The position numbers and the translations under genes are program-made. A stretch of 64,000 nucleotides of DNA, from assembly GCA_002943765.1 (NCBI GenBank), contig PQWQ01000003.1, positions 372,001-436,000 on the forward strand, written 5' to 3'. Below, one piece after another: positions 22,178 to 33,658 of this stretch; position 1 is the first letter of the stretch; the number at the start of each line of letters is the position of its first letter. The notes beneath the pieces were generated by a model. The model ran no database searches. It saw only the letters and a program-made list of their open reading frames with translations, and had not been told where the DNA came from. This DNA comes from Psoroptes ovis. Its lineage: Eukaryota > Arthropoda > Arachnida > Sarcoptiformes > Psoroptidae.

Positions 22178-23890
22178 ATGGAAAACTTTGATAAAAATAA
22201 CCGAAAACAACAACAACAACAACCGAACAATCATTACAGCAATCAACATCATTATTCATCATCATCATCAACAACAACACCATCACCATCGTCATTATCA
22301 TCGTTTAAACCATCAAATATCGAATCACAATCGAATGCAAATAACAGCAATAATTATGATGATGATAATAATGTTAATTACAATGAATATTACAAATCAT
22401 CATCATCATCATTATTAACAAAATCATGTAAAACAACATCAACGAAAACAACAGCGGTTAATAACCATCAACATAAACAAATGGTTATGGTATTTTTATT
22501 ATTATTGATATGTGCACAGATTGTTACATCGGCACCGACATATGATTATGAAAGTAAGTAAAATTATGAGATTGAAGATATTGAAGATATTGAAGAACTC
22601 GGGGAAGAAAATGAATTATTTTAATGCGAATTGGATTCAGGAGGATGCCTTGAGAGAGCTTGGCTTCATTTGAATATTTGAAAAAATTAGAAAGTGAAAA
22701 TCAGAAGTAAAATTAAAAGTTGAAAACAGCAGATGATTCTCTCTCCATTGAATTGAATCCATCATCAAATTGAATTCTCTGGGAATTTTGAATTTCAAAA
22801 AATTGAACATTTCAATGATTCACTGAGTAGATGTTTGTGAGAATGATTTTGCTTTAATTTGAGCTTGTTTGATGATGATGATGATCTGATGAATTGAATT
22901 GAAATGAAATGAACTGACTAGCATTAAGAGTATATAATGATGAGAATAACGAATAAAAATGAAATAAAATAAAATTAGTTTCATGCATTTTTAATGCAAA
23001 TTCAATTGAGTTTTAATTTTTTTGAAAATTGAAAATGAACAAGAAGCGAAAAACACATATATTCATCCCATATGAATTCAAGAATATCATTATTATTATT
23101 AGTATTATTATTATTATTGAATCATCTGGTATTTCATCATGTTTCAAAATTGAATTATAATATCATTTACATTATATTTTTTCAGAGAAGAAGAAGAAGA
23201 AAAAATAAGTTTTTTGTGCAAGATCTGTTTTTGTCAAAATGAATATTCATAGTGAATAGTCAATATGTGTTTATTTCTGGGTAATTTTCATAGGGAAAAA
23301 AATGAAAGTTTCATAAGGTTTGCCGTGTAACAATCATTGGTTAATTATTACTGAATTACAGATGATCAGGATCAGGATGATGATGTTTAGATCGAATTAT
23401 CGATGAATTACAATGATTTAATCCTTTTTTTTGATGATCAATTTATCTGGGAAATTAGGATTGAATAACATTGACATGTTTTTAATTAATCATTTGATCT
23501 CAATTTATTTTTACAGAATTGCGTGATTTATATGAAATATTGTTACGACAAGAAAGTCCAACACCATTCGTACATCAAATGGAACGTAAAGGTGGCCGAT
23601 CACCTACACTGAGGTAAATTTTTGTCAATAATAACTACTGGACAAAATTAACTGATTAATCAATGAACTAATCAATCAATCAATCATAATTTTTGTTCTT
23701 TTATCCATTCAGACTTCGATTTGGACGCCGTTCTGATCCACTGTGGAATGATAAATTCTTGAAAGCCGATAGTATGGCAAGCAATAGTAATAGCATCAAC
23801 AACATCAACAACAACAACAATGTTCGTAACAGTATGATCACTGATGATGATTTAGATCAATATGATCAAACAAAAACATTATCATTTTAA
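22178..23890 (+). CDS. sNPF: Short neuropeptide F precursor
   Basis: Three coding exons: 22,178-22,553, 23,517-23,613 and 23,713-23,890. The product is a secreted preprohormone. The single mature peptide lies after Glu-Arg-Lys and reads GGRSPTLRLRF, followed by Gly-Arg-Arg-Ser-Asp-Pro: the Gly is the amide donor and Arg-Arg the cleavage site. The preceding LYEILLRQE stretch matches the spacer of arthropod sNPF precursors. The second intron splits the peptide codons (TLR/LRF). A hydrophobic signal sequence (VFLLLLICAQIVTSA) begins only at the ATG at 22,481. The ATG at 22,178 adds 101 Ser/Asn/Gln-rich residues before it, so 22,481 is the more natural start. In other arthropods the peptide acts through a G-protein-coupled receptor in feeding and growth. 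Assignment is firm; the start is uncertain. Confidence 0.88.
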
Positions 23891-25300
23891 ATTTGAAACC
23901 ATCGAAAAAAGAATTCAAAAGACACGCATTACAAACGTAAAATACACAAGAACCACCACCATCAAAAATAAAGAAATCAAGTAAAAATCCAAAAATCTAA
24001 TTCAATTTTTAAGAAATCGTTCTTATGAATGTGTATTATTCAGTATTTTCAAATTGTCATCGTTCTTGTTGTTTGTTTGTTTGTTTGTTTATTGCTGTTG
24101 TAACCATTCACATTCACATTCAATTCATTCATTGTTTTTCTCATTCAATTAATACACAGACACAATTAAATTAATTAAAATCTAAAAACAACATTCATTT
24201 AATTGATATTATTACTTGGATCATTATTATTTATCACTTGAAATCGACAAGTACACACATAAATATACACTAAACACACGATTAATTACACGATTACAAA
24301 TGATAATTCAAGACACACACACACATTGAACACACGGAACAATTTGAAGAAAAAATTCCGAAATTTTGCACCGAAAAATTAAATTTTAAAAAACAAAAAT
24401 TTTCAAAACAAAACAACGGCAAAATAATTTATTATTTATAATTCATTCATTCATTATTTCAAAACAAATCGATTTGGATTGATCCATTTGGATTGATCGA
24501 TCATGATCATTGATCATGATTAATTCATATTATTTAAATCATAATTATAATATTATAAACACAATAACATTAATATTGATGATGATAATGATAATGATGA
24601 TGATGACGATGATGATGCCCAAAAACTTTATTTTAAAACTATTTTAACCAAACATTTTGAAAATTCTTTGATATTTCATCAAACAAAATCAGAAAAATCA
24701 GACAAAATTCTGAATAAAATTTAAAATTTGAGAAAAAACTTGAACAAAACCGAATTGAAATTGTTCAAATGAAATTCTTTAATTATTTAATTCAAGTATA
24801 TTTTGCATTCCGGTATAAATATATAAAAATTTGAATTTTCAATTGATAAAATCGAAAAAAGTACACGGGAAAAACTGGCAAATTCCGATCAAAAGTCAGC
24901 TTGTCCAAGCAGCATTTGATAACTATGCTTAATACTGTTATTTTGAGCCAAAGGACCAACATTATCCGTTGATTTTTGATCAAAAACTTTTTGAACAAAG
25001 ATTCTGAGGAATAAAATGAAACAAATGAACCAAATTAATTGCTTTGTAATTATTAATAAATGGAAAAATAATGTTCTAAGTGAATGAATGGAATTGATTA
25101 TGGGGTTCAGAGAGAAGATTAGTCAATGCATCATTGATAGGTTACGTAAGCCTAATATACGTAAATCAAAAATTTTCGGAAATTTTGCATCATTTTCAAT
25201 TCACATTTGATAATGTTGATATCGATACAGAATAAATTACACCCATTGAAACTTACCATTGAAAATATAATATATATAAATTACAATTGATATTTAATAA
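23891..25300. other. 3' flank of sNPF and intergenic DNA
   Basis: AT-rich sequence with AATAAA-like motifs just after the sNPF stop, a poly-CA tract near 24,315 and an ATCATGATC palindromic cluster near 24,500. No further gene is seen before the myotubularin stop codon. Confidence 0.6.
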
Positions 25301-27257
25301 TTAAATATTAACAATTCTTGTCGTTGCATTTGTATTTGTTGTTAATTGTGAATTAGATGGTGATGATGGCCCAGAGGAATTCGAATGGCCAGCATTCGAT
25401 TGACGTGAATATTTATTTTGTAATTGTTTTTGTGCATCTTCCACTTTTTTCTGTAATGCAGCACGTATCGCTAATAATTCTTTATTTCTTAAACGTATCT
25501 GATCAATTGATTGTGGTGCTGAATTTAAATTCCAACGGCAAAAATAGCTTGTCCATAATTCAATAAATGGTGCTGCACATCTTGGCACAATAACATAATC
25601 TTTTGTTGTCGATGCTGTCATTGATATTGTATATGGTGTCGGTGCTGTTGTATAACATGCATTCAAAAATTCATCTTTAAATGTATTGACCATTGACCAT
25701 ATTGATTTTGTTTTACTAGCCAGACCATCACGTTTTCTACTTGCTTCTGAATTTCCTAAGAATGTACCGAATAAACAAGAATACATATGATCAGCTATCA
25801 CTAGCAGTAATGCTTCATTGAATTCGAATGCAGTTGGGAATTGTTTTTGTATTTGCCATACACAATCTAACCATTGTAAAAATACTGGTGAACGATTATC
25901 ATCCGATGATTTATCTTCACCATGTCCTAGACGTTGAGCAAATTTATGGCCAAAACTTAGCCATTCTTTTTCGATCAGCACCTCGAAACCGCGTAAGGTA
26001 CGATAATAAGGGTCTAACATCAGCATTGCTAAACTTGTCAATTGCGATGTACGATCCCATCCATCACTGCAATGTACAACAACGGATGTTTTTTGATATT
26101 CTATTTTATCAACAATTCTGACAGCACCACTGAGGATTATTTGTATGTGTTTTAACCACTGTGATTTTTCCAATTCAATCATAAATAATGAATCATCGAT
26201 AGTGCCATAACATAGCTCGGTTAATTTTCGCAAACTTTCTCGCATCGGATGTATGGATGCAATGCCAAGAAATTGTATCTCAGCATTATTGTATAAATGT
26301 TCATTTTCAAGGCCACCACCTCGTGTACGATTAGCCATCGCATTAGTTTGAGGTCTTGCATCCATGATGAATATTTTGTGAGATTGTGCGTTGGCATCCA
26401 TGATCATTTGAATATATTTTTCATCATCTGCAGACCGATGTCCACTAATGCCAGTCAGCGGTTGTGAACATCTAACGATACTTGCTTGTGATTCAGGGTG
26501 TATCCAACTCAAAACAGGTAAACGTGCACGACTACGAAATGCAGCAACAGCTTGCAAATCGGCATCGGTAACATTATGTGGAACAACTAATAAGGCTGGA
26601 TATGTATCACATAATTTATATTTATCATTAATTTTTGTTATACGCCATGCATCATTGGGCAGTTTCATTCGTTCAAATTCTTTCAATGGTTCATACACTG
26701 ACCAACCATCAACTGGATATGTAGCCTTTAATGAAATAATAATAATTTAGATTAGAATTAAGACAATTCAAAACAATCAAACTTACTTTGAATTCGAAAC
26801 AAAACATTTTTTTATTTGTAACATATGTTAGTGGGAAGGCATATTGTCGTAATTTTTCAAACACATCACGTCTTGAATGATTTTCAGGATTATGTGCAAA
26901 TTTCAACGTACGTACATCTTTACAATGAATGATAATACCATATGCATTGTTACCTTTGGTTTGTGAACCACCAAATTTATCAATTTTTTTAATGGTACCT
27001 AATGGTACATGTACTAAACGTGTTTTATTCGGATCGCTTTCATTATTTTTAAAATATAGCTTATAATTTGTCAAATACAATTGACCAGGTATTTCACCTT
27101 CATATGGACAAATATATGTTACATCACGTGCATTAATATCTTGATCAATTTTTTCACCAGGAAACAATGGTATATCATCGGGATTATCATTGGATAAATT
27201 TATTTCTAATACTGGACTTAATGGTGATTGTGCATATTGATTATCATTACGATTCAT
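25301..27257 (-). CDS. MTMR2: Myotubularin-family phosphoinositide 3-phosphatase (MTM1/MTMR1/MTMR2 class)
   Basis: Two exons, 26,787-27,257 and 25,301-26,725, joined in frame, encode about 631 residues; human MTMR2 has 643. An N-terminal PH-GRAM domain (about residues 40-155, with [18 protein letters not shown]) precedes the myotubularin phosphatase domain. The catalytic P-loop [18 protein letters not shown] is intact (Cys, Asp and Arg present), so this is an active-type, not a pseudo-phosphatase. A short C-terminal coiled coil ([20 protein letters not shown]) matches the dimerisation helix of MTMR2. The family dephosphorylates PI3P and PI(3,5)P2 on endosomes. CDC16 lies about 300 bp upstream on the same strand. 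Distinguishing MTM1, MTMR1 and MTMR2 would need a phylogeny. Confidence 0.95.
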
Positions 27258-27554
27258 TATTTGAATTTTGATTTATTTTCAATTCAAAACACTAGCTCAA
27301 GACACTGAGTTGAATAAATGACAAAATAATGAAATTGATCGATCAAATCTTTGAACAATAATCACATTTCGATCAACATGTTTTGCGTAAATTGATTTGT
27401 TATCTTCAAGTGTTAATTTTTTATGGTCTGGGAGTGTCAATATGTTGAAAAAAATAGTAAACAATAAATAAAATGTTTTATTCGTAAAGTACGTATCACA
27501 ATTTTTTTGAAATTTTTTGGGAAAAATTTGAATTTTTTTTTGCTTGTTTGAAGA

Positions 27555-29807
27555 TTATCTTATTTTTAAAATACTTTCAATTGTATCATTATTTTCATTA
27601 TTTTGTTGCTGTTTTTGGCTGTCATATTGTAACAATTTGGCCAGATTTTTAGCCAGTTCATTTCGCCGATCTACATCGTTGAATTGTACGATTGGATTAT
27701 TCAGATCGGGCAAACACGATAAAATTGATTGTCCTGGTAATTTTAAATTATCTGGATAAAAATCTATCGCATCTTTCAATGCTTCTCTAATATCGTCCAG
27801 TTTATATATTTTTGAATTGATTGTTTGGCTTAAACCATAGGCCTAATGAATAATAATAAGAGGATTTCAATTAAAATTTCAATTGAATAGACCATATTTA
27901 AAATACTTACATAATCAAAATATTCAACAGCATCTATGTATTGATCTAATATACAATAAACTAAACCGATGGATAAATTTGTCGATAAATCATTCGGTAA
28001 TAATGGCAGTGATATTTTGAAAAATTTCAATGCATCTTTATTTCGTCCTAGTTTTCTTTGTATTTGTCCCATATTACTAAATAATGGTTCATATTGTATT
28101 CGAATATTGAAATTATTTTTACTGTTGTTATTACTATTATCGATATTATCATTGATGTTGTTATTATTTTCATAATATTTAATAGCCATTAATGCTTGTC
28201 TAAGATGGCTACATGCTGCCAATAATCTGTAATAAAAATTTTGATTAATCAATATTGATTTATTATACAAATTTCACCAAAACATACTCATCAGAATGAA
28301 ATGCAGTGACAGATAATTCATTATAAACCAATGGATCTTCTGGAGCTGCTTTCAATGCATTCCGGATGAATTTTTCACCCAATTTATGATTTTCAGTACG
28401 TGCATATTCAACACCAATATACAATAATGGTAAATGACAACCAGGCATCAAATGTGATGCTTTAAAATAGGTTGCCATCACTTGATCATGTTCACCGTCA
28501 TCCGAAAATGAATGTCCTAACAATAGCCAAGATGGTGCAAAAATGTTGTTCAATGTTACCGATTTTTGTAAATAACGACGAGATAATTCTTTCTTTTTTA
28601 TCAAATGATAATAACAACCCAATGAATACCAGGATATTTCATGTTCCGGATATAGATCGATCAAATTTTGTGATAGTTTGAATAATTCTAAAGAAAAATA
28701 CAAACAAAATTAAAATTATTACGGTCAATGACATTTGAATGTGGCAGAAGCAAATTCATATTTACCAATAGATTTTTCAAGGCTTAGCAAACATGAAATG
28801 TGTATTTCAAGGCATTCAAAATTGTGCGGATCTTTATCAATTAACCTGTCATAAACAAATAGAAAATGTGAAACAGAATTAGATTGATTTCTTTGGTAAG
28901 AAATTGTGAAAAACAATACTTTGATGTTATTTCTAATGTTTGTATTAGATCAAAATTATAAAAATGTCTTTCAGCATGAGCGATCAGAAAATCTAAATTT
29001 TCATTAAATATTTGAAATGATTTCGGTACCAACAAATGATCGGGTTTGTCATATTTTTTCAACTGTAAATAATAGAAATAGATCATAAAATTGATCATTA
29101 TCAACTGCGATTTTGATGACATTTGCAGCTGATATTCGCTATCACAATTTTTTTCAATTAAATAATTCATTATTTCTAATTCTTCACGTTTAGTTGACAT
29201 ATGATGATGTGTTATACGATAAAATGCTTCAAAACAATAGAAATTTCGTTCCAATGCTTTCACCAATGATTTACAAGCACCTGAACGATTATCTAATGAT
29301 TCATATATCTCACTTTGTAGTACATATAATGTTGAAAGCCAATTTTTTCGTTGATTTTGACTAACGTTACTCATAGAATTACTATTTTCGATATCATTCA
29401 AGCATTCATTGATTATTAGGGAAGCTTTTTTATATTTTTTGATCTTTAACTAGAATAAAAGATCAGAAATAATGAGTAATAGAATTGAATTAGTTTTCAT
29501 AGATATTTACCAAACATTTGATCAATAAACAACATGAACGTATATCTAATTCATGTAAACCATTTTGCTGTATATAATATGATGATCTTTGATATTGTTT
29601 TGATTCATACATACAATGGGCCATTGTAAAATGATCATCTATATTAATAGTATTTGAATTATAGCTTGAAATGGCAATAATTTTATCCGATAAAAATATA
29701 GCTGATTCATATTGTAACCGATTTATTAATTGATCACGATTTAAACGTAGAAATTTTAGTAAATTTTCTTGATTATTATTAGAACAATTTAATGGTAATG
29801 TCTTCAT
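27555..29807 (-). CDS. CDC16: Anaphase-promoting complex subunit 6 (CDC16), TPR protein
   Basis: Six exons (29,511-29,807; 28,920-29,449; 28,766-28,845; 28,288-28,687; 27,911-28,226; 27,555-27,842) give about 636 residues, against 620 in human. Tandem tetratricopeptide repeats run through the protein. Diagnostic blocks include EIYESLDNRSGACKSL, YCFEAFYRITHHHM, SWYSLGCYYHL, FAPSWLLLGHSF, GEHDQVMATYFKASHLMPGC and APEDPLVYNELSVTAFHSDE, which follow the order of APC6/CDC16. The protein is a scaffold arm of the APC/C ubiquitin ligase that degrades mitotic cyclins and securin. The start at 29,807 was chosen because it yields the family-length N-terminus (LNRDQLINRLQYESAIFLSDKI). One intron uses a weak GTATTG donor. 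Two E2F-like motifs lie 76-119 bp upstream. Confidence 0.93.
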
Positions 29808-29882
29808 TGTTTTTACGAGAAAAATGACCACGAAAAACAGATTAAAATCCCAGCAAAAACCTTTGAAACTCGTGTTTAACTC

Positions 29883-29890
29883 GCGCGAAA
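29883..29890. promoter_or_regulatory. E2F-like motif upstream of CDC16
   Basis: GCGCGAAA matches the E2F/DP core TTTSGCGC on the opposite strand. It stands out in AT-rich DNA and lies 76 bp upstream of the CDC16 ATG. Function is inferred. Confidence 0.45.
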
Positions 29891-29918
29891 CATTGAAAAA
29901 TGCAAAATAAAAAAAAAA

Positions 29919-29926
29919 TTTCGCGA
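29919..29926. promoter_or_regulatory. Second E2F-like motif upstream of CDC16
   Basis: TTTCGCGA, 29 bp beyond the first motif, in the short GC-richer island in front of CDC16 (about 29,880-29,970). Confidence 0.4.
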
Positions 29927-29989
29927 TTTTTGGGACTGCGGTATCCGTGCGGAAAGGACGTATTCGAATTTTTTTATTTTTGAAAAATT

Positions 29990-31598
29990 TTCCCATCTTT
30001 TTCTTTAATGATGATCATCAAAGATATCAACGACAAAGAAAAACCTTGTAAATTTGTCCATAAATAAATTTTATTCACATCAACAATCCTAAACAATCGA
30101 ACCATCATTAGACCATCATCTGCCATCTTCAATGATATGAGTATTTGTTGTATCCATTTAACCATTTGAGTGATTTTCGTTCATTCATTATTATTATCTT
30201 CTCAACACGCACAAAATTTACAATTAAACTGAAAAAAAAACATTGATAATGGCCGTCATCATTGGCAAAGATATATGATAATATTAATTCAATCAATCAA
30301 TGGCCAACAAAAATCTATTTCAAAATCAAAAATGACATTGCTCCAAACATTATTGCCTTTTAAACCCTTTTTATGTTTGGCGATATCACGGCTTTTATTG
30401 AAAACCACAACGGATCCTTGATTTGAGCGTGTCACTGATACGAATGAATGATTTTTTTCTTTTATTTTAAATTGAAAATACAATTCAATGTTGCACAAGA
30501 ATCGCGATCATAACTGTTTGAAACTTTCTATTTCCAACGAATCACAATCAAACAAATTTTTGAATTTATGTTTCTCTTCAGATCAAACTAAACTGTTTCA
30601 AACAAGATATCATTAACAGATCATTATGAATACTTTTATTTCAAAGAAAAAAAACTTAAAATATCTCTTTTATTCAAAAAGACCTTAACCATCATCATCC
30701 ATAATGTATCATTATCAATATTGTTTCATTGATTTAATTCAAAATCAAAATCAATTCAACTTCATAACAGAGTTGGCCACTTGAATCGCGATAGGCAAAC
30801 TATCAGATCAATGACAAATCTATTTCTGATTGTCTTGAATCAATTCTCAAAACGCTATTGAAATTGATTCAATATTCAATATTCAATACTCGATTCATTT
30901 GATTGTTTTGTTTTCGAAAATTTGAAATGATTTCAAAGACATTCAAAGATAATTTAATCAACAACAAGTGAACATTTCAAACATTTTCAAACAATTTCCG
31001 ATCATTATTTGTGTTTTTGGAAAATACAACAAATTGATCGATGACTAATAGCTATTATTATTATGTGCTTTGGAAGGCAATAATTGTGTATATATTGATA
31101 ATAATAATAATAATAATTTACGTGAATCGAAATTGAAAATAAATAAATAATGAAATGAAAAACATCAAGCAAAGAAATTAAAAATGAAATTGAAATTGAA
31201 ATGAAATGAAATAAATCAAAAACAAATGAACAAATGAATGAATAAAACATCTACAAATGTATACTGAAAATGTATGGAAATGTATGCATGTTTATTATTA
31301 TTCCAGTGTTTACATGTTTGAAAATTTGAAAATTTTGAAAAAATATTGAGAGAAATCATAATTATATGTGTTTGAAAATGTTTGAATGTTTGCATACATT
31401 GAATGTTCATATGTGAAAATATTATTATTTCAAATACTGATTATTATCATTGAAAATTTCAAAAAAAAAAAGTGAAAAGATTTTGATTTTCCATCATTTA
31501 TTGTATCGTATTCGTATCGTTTTGTACAGATTTTCGAAATTTGTTTCAAAGTTTTTTCTCATAAATCAACGAATCTGTACAAATATCTTCATTTGAAA
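29990..31598. other. Intergenic region between CDC16 and the Reeler gene
   Basis: A divergent intergenic region of about 1.6 kb. It contains AT-rich simple repeats and no recognisable exon. It should include promoters for CDC16 (left) and the Reeler-domain gene (right), but no clear TATA or initiator could be assigned. Confidence 0.55.
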
Positions 31599-32400
31599 AT
31601 GGCTGAATTGAAATTGTCCATCGTGATACTGTTGGTGACAATCGCTGTTTCGATGAATTCAATTATATCATGGCCAAGTGGTGCACCAGAAAAAACATGT
31701 CAAACATTATTACCAAAACATGGTGGTACACCGGCTAAAGAAGCTAATGAATCACCATATATGATGGAACAATCAAATTCTGAATATCGTCCCGGTGATC
31801 AAATTAAAGGTAAGAATAAATGTTTTTTTATTTGATTTTTCGGGATTTTTTAGACCCCTTTAAATCTTCAAATTTCTATTCATATTCAGTCGTACTGAAA
31901 TCGCCATCAAATCAACCATTCAAAGGACTAATCGTTCAAGCATTGGATCCGGAAACTGGCAAAAGTATGTTGTGTTGAATTGATTATTTGAATCAATTTA
32001 TATTTTACATTAAAATATTTATTCTATAATATTCATTGTTTCAACAAAAATGAACACACACACACACACATTATAGCTATTGGCAATTTTTCTCAAGGAA
32101 TGGGATTGAAATTGATTGATAATTGTTCAGCTGTTACACATTCGGACAACAGGTATGTTTGAAAAAACTTTGATTTGATTCAATTTTGTTTGAATCCTTG
32201 AAAGCAAAATTGACTTGTTGATATCATTCATTGATTATTTAACCATTCATTCCTTTTGCAGAAACAAAAAAGCAGCAATTCTTGTTTGGAATGCACCAAA
32301 CGATGGTAACGGTGGACATGTTGTCTTTCGGGGTACTGTCGTACGAAAATATGATACATTCTTTCGTGGTCTTATATCATTGGTTAATCCAAATATTTAA
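31599..32400 (+). CDS. Secreted Reeler-domain protein (putative defence protein type)
   Basis: Four exons (31,599-31,809; 31,890-31,964; 32,077-32,152; 32,262-32,400) encode about 166 residues. An N-terminal hydrophobic signal peptide (SIVILLVTIAVSMNS) is followed by one Reeler domain. Family features visible are the CQTLLPKHGGTPA start, YRPGDQIKVVLKSP, FKGLIVQALDPETGK, a central Cys in DNCSAVTHSDN, and the end block AILVWNAPNDGNGGHVVFR. No membrane segment, DOMON or cytochrome b561 domain follows, so this is the short form known in arthropods as putative defence protein or Hdd11-like. The first ATG (31,599) starts the signal peptide directly. Its exact role is not known. Confidence is high for the domain and low for function. 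Confidence 0.85.
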
Positions 32401-33139
32401 TCACTAATTAATCAATGAATGAATCTCATTATTCAATTATTATTATCATGATCATCTTTGAATCACATATTTCATATCTTGAAGATAAATAGAAATCATC
32501 ACAAAAACATTGTTGAAATCGTTTTAATTTTTTTCAAATTAGCACAACAAAAAACATCATCATATACTGCAGTATATATGACACCTTGTATGCATAATTC
32601 ATACATTGACCATATAGATAATAATCAAACATCTTAAAGGGCCTCAATTCATTAATTTGTACACGTGTTGCATAATATTTAAGAAATTTCGAAAGAATCA
32701 AAAAAATATTCATAATTATTAAACTAATTTTTAATTATTATTATTATTATTATCATTAATAAATTTCAAATTATAATCATGTTTATAATTTCTCTCTCTT
32801 TTTGTAAATCTGTATCAAACATTTAATTCACAATTATTATTGAATGTTGTTGTTGTTGTTGTTTGCTCTTGTAATATATATCTCGACCTATTAAATTCAA
32901 TTTTGTTGTTGTTTTGATGGTAATTTTTTCAATTTTTTTTTTTTTTTTGAAAGGTGGTCATCATTTGATAAAAATGTAATTTATGTGTGTGTTTGATTGG
33001 TTGTGGATGTGTTGTGAAATGGGAGATTTGAATTTTGCTTGTTGTATGATCTTATTGTTTGATTATTGTTGTTGCTGTTTCTGTTTATAAAACCAAATTG
33101 GCAATTTTGAGGTCTAAATTTTTTTTTCTGTGTAAAATT
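32401..33139. other. Convergent 3' flanks of the Reeler and ATP synthase c genes
   Basis: AT-rich sequence with TTG and TTA simple repeats (near 32,740-32,870) and a poly-T tract at about 32,935-32,948. It holds 3' untranslated sequence of the two convergent genes and no other gene that I can see. Confidence 0.6.

Positions 33140-33658
<519 letters not shown>

Noticed and set aside
29808..29996. N-terminal extension of CDC16 from an upstream ATG at 29,996
   Set aside because: The extra 63 residues are not CDC16-like and cover the E2F-like promoter island; the ATG at 29,807 gives the expected N-terminus.
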